A DNA stretch of 5,564 nucleotides from positions 5,462-11,025 of the forward strand of contig DHNJ01000009.1 of assembly GCA_002409445.1 (NCBI GenBank), written 5' to 3'. The notes beneath the pieces are model-generated. The model was given only the letters and a program-made list of their open reading frames with translations. It did no database searches and had not been told where the DNA came from. The DNA comes from Armatimonadetes bacterium UBA5419. GTDB lineage: Bacteria > Armatimonadota > UBA10988. Positions within the stretch are counted from its first letter, which is position 1; the number at the start of each line of letters is the position of its first letter. A program made the position numbers and the translations under genes. Shown in pieces: positions 1-5,564 of the stretch.

Positions 1-624
1 GCCGCGGCCTACACGCGCCTGGCCCAGGGCTGGGAGACGGCGACCTCCGCCTTCGACAACGCCACGATGCGCTACCGCATGGGCACGCCCGCCGAGCTAG
101 CGACGGCGATCACCGCCGCCGGCGGCGCGCCGGTCGCCCTGGCGCCGCTGGAGCTGGCCGCGGCCAAGCCCGCCGTGCTCGCCCTGACCCGGCTCATCAC
201 GCCGGAGCTGCGCGAGCTCGAAGGCTGCGCGACGACCCCGTTGATCGCCTCGCAGGTCGCCTCGGCCCTCGTCGCCACCGACCTCAAAATCGCCGCCTGG
301 CCCGTGGCCGCGAACCCGGCCCAGGGCTACCGCGTGCAGCTCGAGCCGGTCTTCGGCGACGCGCTGCTCGGCCTGCGCGACTCGTCGGCCGGCCTGATCG
401 CCAAGTCCAGCGCCCTGCCCTGCACCGCGACCACGCTGACCGTCGGCCCTGGCCGCGCGGTCGCGCTCGCGGGCATCGCGCCGAGCGCCGGCACGAACCA
501 GACCGAGGCCTGCGGCCTGCTGGCCAGCCTGCCGCTGTCGGGCGACTTCTACCGCGGCCCGGGTGAGCCCGCCGCCGACCAGGTCGTCGTCCTGACCCTG
601 CAGATCGTGCCCGCCACGCCGTAA
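1..624 (+). CDS. Possible secretin-like protein, C-terminal part (5' end outside window)
   Basis: The reading frame is open from the first base to a TAA at 622-624, giving 207 visible residues. The internal ATG at 67 is unlikely to be the start, because 22 codons of similar composition lie in frame before it. I do not recognise the gene securely. Residues about 144-205 resemble the end of the secretin domain (outer-membrane channel of type II/III secretion and type IV pili). There is a VGPGRAVALAGI segment like the usual 'v.dGqtvvlgGl' strand-turn. It is followed by GLLASLPLSGDFYRG, like 'vPlLGdIPvLGrLFr', and then by DQVVVLTLQIVP, like the closing 'ELvvlvtPrIv' strand. The match is divergent: the dGq turn is GPGR and the PLLG motif is GLLAS. 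The preceding Ala/Leu-rich part (about residues 28-110) gives no clear family. It could instead be an unrelated beta-rich secreted protein. The following genes are not secretion genes, so context does not help. Confidence 0.4.
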   Translation, partial: AAAYTRLAQGWETATSAFDNATMRYRMGTPAELATAITAAGGAPVALAPLELAAAKPAVLALTRLITPELRELEGCATTPLIASQVASALVATDLKIAAWPVAANPAQGYRVQLEPVFGDALLGLRDSSAGLIAKSSALPCTATTLTVGPGRAVALAGIAPSAGTNQTEACGLLASLPLSGDFYRGPGEPAADQVVVLTLQIVPATP

Positions 625-635
625 GCGTCTCGCGC

Positions 636-641
636 TATACT
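636..641 (+). promoter_or_regulatory. -10 element of a leaderless promoter for the aldose epimerase gene
   Basis: TATACT matches the bacterial -10 consensus TATAAT at five of six bases. It stands out as an AT-rich word in a very GC-rich region. Its last base is 7 nt before the A of the ATG at 649, so transcription starting about 7 nt after the -10 would begin at the start codon. No Shine-Dalgarno motif lies between it and the ATG, which fits leaderless translation. No good TTGACA-like -35 is visible at 16-18 nt spacing, as is common for such promoters in high-GC bacteria. Confidence 0.55.
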
Positions 642-648
642 GGGCGCC

Positions 649-1629
649 ATGGCCAACCTAGCCAGCGTCGAAGCCGTCCAACTTGCCAGCGCCGATGGCC
701 TGGCCGCGATAACCCTGCGCTCGCCCCGCGCGCGCTTTGAGGCGACCGCCGCGCCGAGCCAGGGCGGCGTGCTCAGCAGCCTGCGCCTGGCCGGCGTGGG
801 TGAGTTGCTGCACCTCGCCAACCACTTCGGCGAGCCCGGGCCAGACGACTGGACCGGGCAGGCGCCGCTGCTCTGGCCCTCGGTCGGCCGCACCTACCCG
901 AAGGCGCCCGGCCCGGACGACGCACCGGGCAGCCTGGCCTACGGCTGGTCCGACGGGCAGCGCGAATGGCCCCTGCCGATGCACGGCTTCGCCCGCCACC
1001 TGCCCTGGACCGAGTACGCCCACGGCGCCGACGCTGAGGCCGCCTGGGTCACCCTCGAGCTGGCCGCGAGCGACGCCTCGCGCGTCTTCTACCCCGCCGA
1101 CTTCACCCTCCACAGCACCTGGCGCCTCGATGACCAGGGCGTCGAGCAGCGGGTCACGGTGCGGGGCGAGGACGAGTTGCGGTTCGCCATAGGCAACCAC
1201 ATCACCCTCCGCCTGGCCGACGACGACGACTTCAACACGGCCACCCTGGCGACCAACGCTGTCGGCCGCCTGCCGATCCTCGGCCACGGCCTGATCGGCG
1301 ACGAGCCGATCCTCGACGACGTCGCCGGGCCGAACCCGATCACCACACGGTGGGTCCGCGACGGCGCGCTGGCCACGGGGCCGGACGGCTGGGTCGAGCT
1401 GCGCACCCGCGACTACGCCGCCCGCCTGCGCCACTGGGCGGAGCAGGGCGCTGAGCTGACCCGCCCCGAGGACTGGACCTTCGTCCTCCACGCCCGCCCC
1501 CACAAGCTGTTCTACTGCCCGGAACCGTGGCTCGGCCGGCCCAACGCCCTGACCACCGGCCACTCGGTCATCACACTGCCCGCCGGCCAGACCTTCGAAT
1601 GGCGTTGGCGCGCCGACATCGAGAGCTGA
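649..1629 (+). CDS. Aldose 1-epimerase (galactose mutarotase-like) family protein
   Basis: This 326-aa protein is of the usual length for the GalM-like superfamily, whose members interconvert alpha and beta anomers of sugars or sugar phosphates in the cytoplasm. The family landmarks occur in order: PLLWPSVGR (residues 73-81, with the conserved Arg81), MHGFAR (111-116, His112), a YPADF-L-W-L beta segment (148-160), IGNH (181-184, His184, the position of the catalytic-acid His) and CPEPWLGRPNAL (290-301, Glu292, the expected catalytic base). No signal peptide is seen. The ATG at 649 is supported by the -10 box 7 nt upstream and by the stop of the previous gene at 624. The nth gene begins 3 nt after its TGA, so the two probably share an mRNA. 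The substrate cannot be told: glucose, galactose or a phosphorylated sugar are all possible. The family call is firm; physiological specificity is unknown. Confidence 0.85.
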   Translation: MANLASVEAVQLASADGLAAITLRSPRARFEATAAPSQGGVLSSLRLAGVGELLHLANHFGEPGPDDWTGQAPLLWPSVGRTYPKAPGPDDAPGSLAYGWSDGQREWPLPMHGFARHLPWTEYAHGADAEAAWVTLELAASDASRVFYPADFTLHSTWRLDDQGVEQRVTVRGEDELRFAIGNHITLRLADDDDFNTATLATNAVGRLPILGHGLIGDEPILDDVAGPNPITTRWVRDGALATGPDGWVELRTRDYAARLRHWAEQGAELTRPEDWTFVLHARPHKLFYCPEPWLGRPNALTTGHSVITLPAGQTFEWRWRADIES

Positions 1630-1632
1630 CCG

Positions 1633-2289
1633 ATGGCCCGTCGCGAAGCCAAAGCCCGCCGTGCCGAACGCGCGCTCGCCGTCCTGACCGAACTCGGCGA
1701 GCATTACCCGCTGCGCTGCGGTCTGACCCACGCCGACCCGCTGCAGTTGCTGGTCGCCACCATTCTCTCCGCCCAGGCCACCGACGAATCGGTCAACCGC
1801 TGCACCCCGGCCCTCTTCGCCCGCTACCCCGACGCCGAGGCGTATGCGGACGCGCAGCCCGAGGAGCTGCAGGGCTACATCAACAGCATCGGCCTCTTTC
1901 GCAACAAGGCCAAGCACATCCGCGGCGCCGCGGCGCTGCTGGTCAGCGACTACGGCGGCGAGGTGCCGGCGACGATGGACGACCTGCTGCGGCTGCCCGG
2001 TGTGGCGCGTAAGACGGCCAACGTCGTGCTCGGCACCGCCTTCGGTCTGGCCGAGGGCGTGGTCGTCGACACGCACGTCCTGCGGGTCAGCTACCGGCTC
2101 GGCTTCACCACCGAGACCAACCCGGTCAAGATCGAGCGCGACTTGATGGCCCTCTGGCCGCGCGACTGGTGGATCGGCGGCAGCCACGCGCTCATTTGGC
2201 ACGGCCGCAAGCTCTGCGTCGCGCGTAAGCCGAAATGCGCAATCTGCCCGGTGCTGGCGCTGTGCCCGCGAATCGGGGTTGAGGACTAG
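1633..2289 (+). CDS. nth: Endonuclease III (DNA glycosylase/AP lyase)
   Basis: This 218-aa protein has the normal length for bacterial Nth, which removes oxidised pyrimidines from DNA and nicks the abasic site during base-excision repair. LLVATILSAQATDESVN (39-55) is the signature N-terminal helix region. LPGVARKTANVV (121-132) is the helix-hairpin-helix, with the catalytic lysine at Lys127. VVDTH (144-148) carries the catalytic Asp146. The C-terminus has Cys195, Cys202, Cys205 and Cys211 in the exact C-X6-C-X2-C-X5-C spacing of the [4Fe-4S] cluster. All key residues are present, so the enzyme should be active. The ATG follows the epimerase stop by 3 nt. A weak GAGAG (1621-1625) lies 7 nt upstream, so translation is probably coupled to the upstream gene. 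MutY is excluded by the short length and by the lysine at the catalytic position of the hairpin. Confidence 0.97.
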   Translation: MARREAKARRAERALAVLTELGEHYPLRCGLTHADPLQLLVATILSAQATDESVNRCTPALFARYPDAEAYADAQPEELQGYINSIGLFRNKAKHIRGAAALLVSDYGGEVPATMDDLLRLPGVARKTANVVLGTAFGLAEGVVVDTHVLRVSYRLGFTTETNPVKIERDLMALWPRDWWIGGSHALIWHGRKLCVARKPKCAICPVLALCPRIGVED

Positions 2290-2302
2290 CGCCCCGGGGC
2301 GC
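2289..2302. repeat. 14-bp perfect palindrome at the nth stop codon, possible weak terminator
   Basis: The sequence GCGCCCCGGGGCGC reads identically on both strands and begins at the last base of the nth TAG. As RNA it could form a 5-bp all-GC stem with a CCGG loop. No T-tract follows, so it is not a classical intrinsic terminator. It might slow or end transcription of the epimerase-nth unit, or serve as a protein-binding site. The palindrome is a direct observation; any function is inference, and palindromic GC words also arise by chance in such GC-rich DNA. Confidence 0.35.
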
Positions 2303-2308
2303 GTCAGT

Positions 2309-2314
2309 TACGAT
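2309..2314 (+). promoter_or_regulatory. Candidate -10 element upstream of the GHL10 hydrolase gene
   Basis: TACGAT fits the TANNNT core of a -10 box and is one of the few AT-containing words in the 67-nt gap between nth and the hydrolase. A transcript from it would start near 2320-2322 and carry a leader of about 35 nt. No convincing -35 is seen. Ribosome binding could use AGGGA (2340-2344), although its 12-nt distance from the ATG is long. Reading through from nth is an alternative. Confidence 0.3.
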
Positions 2315-2356
2315 AGGCGGTGCCGTGCGCGCCGCGGCCAGGGATGACCGAGCACC

Positions 2357-4195
2357 ATGAGACCGATACACCCGCTGCGCCTCCTGCTGGGCGCTCTGCT
2401 CCTCACCGTGACGACCAGCTGCCTGCAGGCCCAAGCCCCGCCCGCCGCGCCGATCCAGGTTGACCCGCCGGCGCCGGCCAACACCGCCTGGCGGTTCCAG
2501 ACCCGACCGGGCGAGTTCCGCGGATCCTGGGTCCACTGGGAGGACTACGTCTCGCCCGCAGCCATCGAGGCGACCGTCGCCAAGGCCAAGCGCGCCGGCC
2601 TCAACGTGCTCCTGCCCCTAGCCAACTACCCCCACCAGGCGATGTGGCGCAGCGCGATGCTGCCGACCAACCCGAACGTGCCCGAGGGTTTCGACCCGCT
2701 GCGCGCCCTGGTCGTCGCCGCCCACGACGCGGGCCTGCAAGTCCACCCGTACCTGGTCACCCTCCACGGCGGGCTGAACAAGCACCCCGGCCTGGACCCC
2801 GAGTGGTTCGTCGTCGACCGCCAAGGTCGGCGCGTCGACAACTGGCTCAACCCCGCCCATCCCGGCGTGCGCGAGTTCTGGACCAAGATCTTTCTCGAAG
2901 TCGTGCAGACCGGCGTCGACGGCATCAGCTACGACTACATCCGCCACGAGTACAACTCGGACTACGACTACAGTGACTTCACCCGCCGCCGGTTCATGGA
3001 GGAGCAGGGCTACGACCCGCTCGTCGGCCGCGACACCGGCGGCACGACCAGCGGCATGCGCCTGCTGCGCAACGCCTGGCACCAGGGCGCGGGCGCCGCG
3101 GCGCTGACCGAGACGCGCACCTTCCTCGACCTCGCCGGCTACCACCCGACGCCGGTCGAGGCGGCCAACCTGAGCCAGCTGTCGCGCCGCACGGTACTCG
3201 TCGCGGGCAACCTCTACGCCGACCACCTGAGCGCGGCCGTGGCCAACGAGCTGGCGCGGTTCGTCCGCTCCGGCGGCGCGCTGGTCATCCTCGATGGTCC
3301 GTCGGCCGCGCGGCTCAGCCCGCAGTTCGCCGAGGCCGTCGGCCTCAGCGGCGCCTCCACCGGCGCCGCCGGCCCGATCAGCGTGATCCCCGGCGACCCG
3401 GCCGACGAGCTATGGGCCGAGCTGCCCGCGAGCCTCGAGGTCGCCGAGGGCACCTGCTACCCCGCCGCCGAGCTGGCCGGCGCGACCGCCCTGGCCCAGA
3501 TGGCCGACGGCCGGCCGGCGGTCGCCTGGCAGACCTACGGGCTCGGCACCGTCGTGACCATCAACTACCGCATCTACGCCGGCGCGACCGGCCGCGACCG
3601 CGGGCAGCAGCAGCTGCTGGCCAACATCGTCGACTGGCTGACCGAGCGGCACGAGCTGGTCAACACGGCCAAGGCGACCGTCCGCCCCGAGGTGCCGATG
3701 ACCTGGAGCGAGTGGCGGACGGCGCAGGTGACCGAGATGGTTCGCCAGATCAGCACGGCGGTGCGCGCGGCGCGGCCCGAGATCATCGTCTCGGCCGCCG
3801 GCGGCACCCGCCGCAGCGACGTCACCGGCCTCCACCGCGATGGCCTGGACTGGCTGCGCAAGGGCTACGTCGACTTCCTCTGCGCCATGGCCTACCAGCG
3901 CGAGCTGCCGGCCTTCCAGAAGCGGCTGACCGAGGAGCTAGCGCCGTTGGCCGGTACCGGGCTGGACGACCGGCTGTACGCCGGCGTGGCGTCGTTCTGG
4001 CTGGAGGCGCGGCCGCAGCAGGTCGTCGCACAGGTCGAGGCGGCGCGCGCGGCGGGGCTGCGGGGCGTCTGCTTCTTCGCCTTCGAGAACATCAACCAGG
4101 CGGCCATCGACGGCCTGCGCGCCGGGCCGTTCGCCCAGGACGCGCCGGTGCCGTTCACGATGGTCCCGCCCGCGGGGGCGCTCCCGGGGCGCTAG
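2357..4195 (+). CDS. Exported GHL10/YngK-type glycoside hydrolase with an inserted amidotransferase-like domain
   Basis: This is a 612-aa protein. Residues 1-22 form a signal peptide: a basic start, a Leu-rich core, then TTSC with Cys22 as a probable but non-ideal lipobox. A Pro/Ala-rich linker follows to about residue 45. The barrel begins at GEFRGSWVHWEDY (52-64), the typical opening of the 'glycosyl hydrolase-like 10' family (bacterial YngK and relatives). It continues through NWLNPAHPGVREF (162-174) and GVDGISYDYIRHEY (186-199), with acidic Asp188 and Asp193. It resumes at TWSEWRTAQVTEMV (449-462), then VDFLCAMAYQRE (505-516) and GVCFFAFENI (570-579, Glu577). Between about 224 and 440 lies extra sequence with a Rossmann-like pattern: RRTVLVAGN (277-285), FVRSGGALVILDG (302-314) and a GLGTVVTINY strand (395-404). 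This resembles class I glutamine-amidotransferase-like domains without a visible nucleophilic Cys. The role is probably polysaccharide or glycan breakdown at the cell surface; the substrate is unknown. The start is set by the signal peptide. Confidence 0.82.
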   Translation: MRPIHPLRLLLGALLLTVTTSCLQAQAPPAAPIQVDPPAPANTAWRFQTRPGEFRGSWVHWEDYVSPAAIEATVAKAKRAGLNVLLPLANYPHQAMWRSAMLPTNPNVPEGFDPLRALVVAAHDAGLQVHPYLVTLHGGLNKHPGLDPEWFVVDRQGRRVDNWLNPAHPGVREFWTKIFLEVVQTGVDGISYDYIRHEYNSDYDYSDFTRRRFMEEQGYDPLVGRDTGGTTSGMRLLRNAWHQGAGAAALTETRTFLDLAGYHPTPVEAANLSQLSRRTVLVAGNLYADHLSAAVANELARFVRSGGALVILDGPSAARLSPQFAEAVGLSGASTGAAGPISVIPGDPADELWAELPASLEVAEGTCYPAAELAGATALAQMADGRPAVAWQTYGLGTVVTINYRIYAGATGRDRGQQQLLANIVDWLTERHELVNTAKATVRPEVPMTWSEWRTAQVTEMVRQISTAVRAARPEIIVSAAGGTRRSDVTGLHRDGLDWLRKGYVDFLCAMAYQRELPAFQKRLTEELAPLAGTGLDDRLYAGVASFWLEARPQQVVAQVEAARAAGLRGVCFFAFENINQAAIDGLRAGPFAQDAPVPFTMVPPAGALPGR

Positions 4196-4200
4196 CGCCC
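4187..4200. repeat. 14-bp perfect palindrome containing both convergent stop codons
   Basis: GGGCGCTAGCGCCC is a perfect palindrome centred between 4193 and 4194. The central CTAG supplies the TAG stop of the plus-strand hydrolase (4193-4195) and, on the other strand, the TAG stop of the propeller gene (4192-4194). It could fold in RNA from either strand as a 5-bp GC stem with a CTAG loop, so a bidirectional pause or terminator is possible. There is no T-tract on either side, so termination is unproven. Confidence 0.35.
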
Positions 4201-5564
4201 GGCCAGCGCGTAGCCGGCGAGCCGCTTGAGCGTCCGCTCAGGCGCCCGCGCGGCCGTCGCGATCAGGCCCAGCCGCGACTCGTAGCCGATCAGACCATCC
4301 GCCTGCGACGGCTTGTATATGTCGCGCCGCGCGCCGCCCGGGCCAATCGCCGCGACGCTCTCCATATCGCTGACCACCAGCCACCCTGTCGCCAGCCAGC
4401 CGGCTTGCAGGTGGTTGTGACAGTCGTCGCGGAGGACCGTCTCGCCGCTCTTGGTGTCGACCAGGGCGATGGACAGCATCGCGCTCTCGCTCAATGAGCC
4501 GTTGATCGCCACCAAGCTGCCGTCCTGGTTGACCTCCAGGCGGCAGGGGAAGTCCCGCTCGACCTGCTTCAGGCCGGTCGGCAGCGAGCGAACCTTCTTG
4601 GTCGCCGGGTCGAGCAGGCGCAAGACCAGCCCACCACCCCGCCCCTCGGTCAGCGCCGCCAGCACACGCCCGTCGCCCGACCAGGCCATCGCCAGCGGCA
4701 CGACGCGGTCGATGCCGCCGCGGCGCCGGCCCTGCAGGTCGACGACGCGGACGTTGATCTTGTCGATCCGCCCGCCACGGAAGGTCAGTTCGAGGTACGC
4801 CACGTGCTGGCCGTCGCGCGCCACGCCGTCCTGGATCGCCACGGGGTACGGGTCCAGCGGCGCCTCACCCGCGGGCACCAGCCGGCGCGCCTTCTCGTCG
4901 GGGCGGCTGAGGTAGATGCCGTGCTCGGTCATCACCAGCGCGCCGGGTCCTTGCGCCTCCCAGGCCGACAGCAGCGACATGCGCGCGCCACGCACGGTCA
5001 GCTCGGTCGGCTGGCCGCCATCGGCGTCGAGCACGTAGCTGCGCGGCACCTGCGGAGCGCTGACGCTGCCCAGCTCGGGCGCGGACGGCAGGCGCCAGAC
5101 ACCCAGGCGGTTGCCCTGGCGCGACCAGCTCGGGTACATCCAGGACGAGCCGTCGCTCGGCGGCGCCAAGCGCTCGGTCGTCGCGCCGGTGCGCTCGGCC
5201 ACGTAGATGCCGAACGGCACCGCGCCGCTGTCCCACGGGCTCGTGGAGGCGGCGAAGGTCAGGCGGTCGCCACCCGGCGCCCACTCGGTCAGCGGCAGCG
5301 GGTAGCCCTGGTAGACGCGGTGCAGCCCACCGTTGGCCGCGTCGAGCGACCAGAGCGACTGGCGGTCGTCGGCCTGGTCGCTATCGAGCAGGGACCAGAG
5401 CAGCAGGTGCCGGCCGCTGTCGTCGAGGGCGATCGGCGCGAAGACCTGCGGCTGCTGGGCGACGGTGGGGCCAGTTCCCGTGTCGCTAAGCTTGGCCTCG
5501 CGATGCAGCGGGACAAGCACCAGCGTCGCGGCCATGGCCAGGATGCCGGCGGTGACCAGCCACG
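4192..5564 (-). CDS. Membrane-anchored TolB/PD40-like beta-propeller protein (N-terminus outside window)
   Basis: The frame runs leftward from the right edge to a TAG at 4192-4194, giving about 456 visible residues. The ATG at 5535 is probably not the start. The nine codons before it are open and, with the residues after it, make one hydrophobic stretch, WLVTAGILAMAATLVLVPL, which looks like a membrane anchor or signal sequence. The true start therefore lies outside. After a short linker come repeated beta-propeller blades of the PD40/WD40-like (TolB) type: a D-G-R-L or G-R-L turn followed by a hydrophobic strand, then 'L-D...G....L'. Examples near visible residues are DDSGRHLLLW (47-56), APGGDRLTFAA (95-105), SRQGNRLGVW (147-156), ARDGQHVAYLEL (248-259), SGDGRVLAAL (295-304) and NQDGSLVAI (345-353). 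Six or so blades fit. No enzyme motif or peptidase tail is seen. The propeller probably faces outside the cytoplasm; the ligand is unknown. It is convergent with the hydrolase. Confidence 0.7.
   Translation of the reverse strand, partial: WLVTAGILAMAATLVLVPLHREAKLSDTGTGPTVAQQPQVFAPIALDDSGRHLLLWSLLDSDQADDRQSLWSLDAANGGLHRVYQGYPLPLTEWAPGGDRLTFAASTSPWDSGAVPFGIYVAERTGATTERLAPPSDGSSWMYPSWSRQGNRLGVWRLPSAPELGSVSAPQVPRSYVLDADGGQPTELTVRGARMSLLSAWEAQGPGALVMTEHGIYLSRPDEKARRLVPAGEAPLDPYPVAIQDGVARDGQHVAYLELTFRGGRIDKINVRVVDLQGRRRGGIDRVVPLAMAWSGDGRVLAALTEGRGGGLVLRLLDPATKKVRSLPTGLKQVERDFPCRLEVNQDGSLVAINGSLSESAMLSIALVDTKSGETVLRDDCHNHLQAGWLATGWLVVSDMESVAAIGPGGARRDIYKPSQADGLIGYESRLGLIATAARAPERTLKRLAGYALAGR

Noticed and set aside
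1216..1231. A short GAC repeat giving four Asp in a row in the epimerase
   Set aside because: It is only four codons within a normal surface-loop region of the family and gives no sign of a functional repeat.
658..2202. A 514-codon open frame on the minus strand, antisense to the epimerase and nth genes
   Set aside because: It lies opposite two well-supported genes. Its product is a Gly/Val/Ala/Gln/Arg-rich sequence without domains, as expected when the complement of GC-rich coding DNA lacks stops by chance.
2309..2356. A riboswitch or structured leader before the hydrolase
   Set aside because: The gap is too short, and I see no conserved aptamer-like arrangement apart from the palindrome at the nth stop.
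2320..2463. A 47-codon GTG frame starting 5 nt after the candidate -10 box, which could have been a leaderless small gene
   Set aside because: It runs through the hydrolase signal-peptide region in another frame, is Pro/Ala/Arg-rich, and has no motif or hydrophobic segment.
2618..3226. A 202-codon minus-strand open frame opposite the hydrolase barrel
   Set aside because: Its product is Val/Ala/Gly/Arg-rich with no recognisable motif, and the plus strand here encodes clear GHL10 motifs.
3412..4497. A 361-codon plus-strand open frame overlapping the end of the hydrolase and the start of the antisense propeller region
   Set aside because: The product is extremely Arg/Ala/Gly/Pro-rich, is out of frame with the hydrolase, and crosses the convergent junction. 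It is a composition artefact of high GC.

Overview
This 5.56 kb window is GC-rich and densely coding. It holds five protein genes, two of them cut by the window edges. I see no RNA gene, CRISPR array, insertion sequence or phage gene. The sequence does not identify the organism. Several features fit a high-GC, environmental, diderm or atypical bacterium, for example from Armatimonadota, Planctomycetota or a related candidate phylum: very high GC, a lipoprotein of the GHL10/YngK 'family 10-like' glycosyl hydrolase type, a possible secretin C-terminus, and an apparent leaderless promoter. This placement is inference and is weak.

Layout from left to right. (1) The 3' end of a plus-strand gene runs to 624. 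Its last ~60 residues look like a divergent secretin C-terminal region. (2) A 24-nt gap carries a near-consensus -10 box (TATACT). It sits 7 nt before the ATG of an aldose 1-epimerase-like gene (649-1629), the spacing expected of a leaderless transcript. (3) Only 3 nt later comes a complete endonuclease III gene, nth (1633-2289), with its helix-hairpin-helix, catalytic Lys/Asp and four-Cys iron-sulfur cluster intact. It is very likely co-transcribed with the epimerase. (4) A 67-nt gap has a 14-bp perfect palindrome starting at the nth stop codon and a possible -10 element. It leads into a 612-aa exported, probably lipid-anchored GHL10-type glycoside hydrolase (2357-4195). About 220 residues that look like a class I glutamine-amidotransferase-like fold are inserted in the middle of this protein's barrel. 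(5) On the opposite strand, and convergent with it, is a membrane-anchored TolB/PD40-type beta-propeller protein (4192 to the right edge), whose N-terminus lies beyond the window. The two convergent stop codons are the two strands of one CTAG inside a second 14-bp perfect palindrome.

The genes do not form an obvious single pathway. The epimerase and the GHL10 protein both point to carbohydrate handling, nth is housekeeping base-excision repair, and the propeller protein has no assignable substrate. I found no convincing previously undescribed system. The points most worth checking are the domain insertion in the hydrolase, the leaderless promoter, and the palindromes placed on stop codons.
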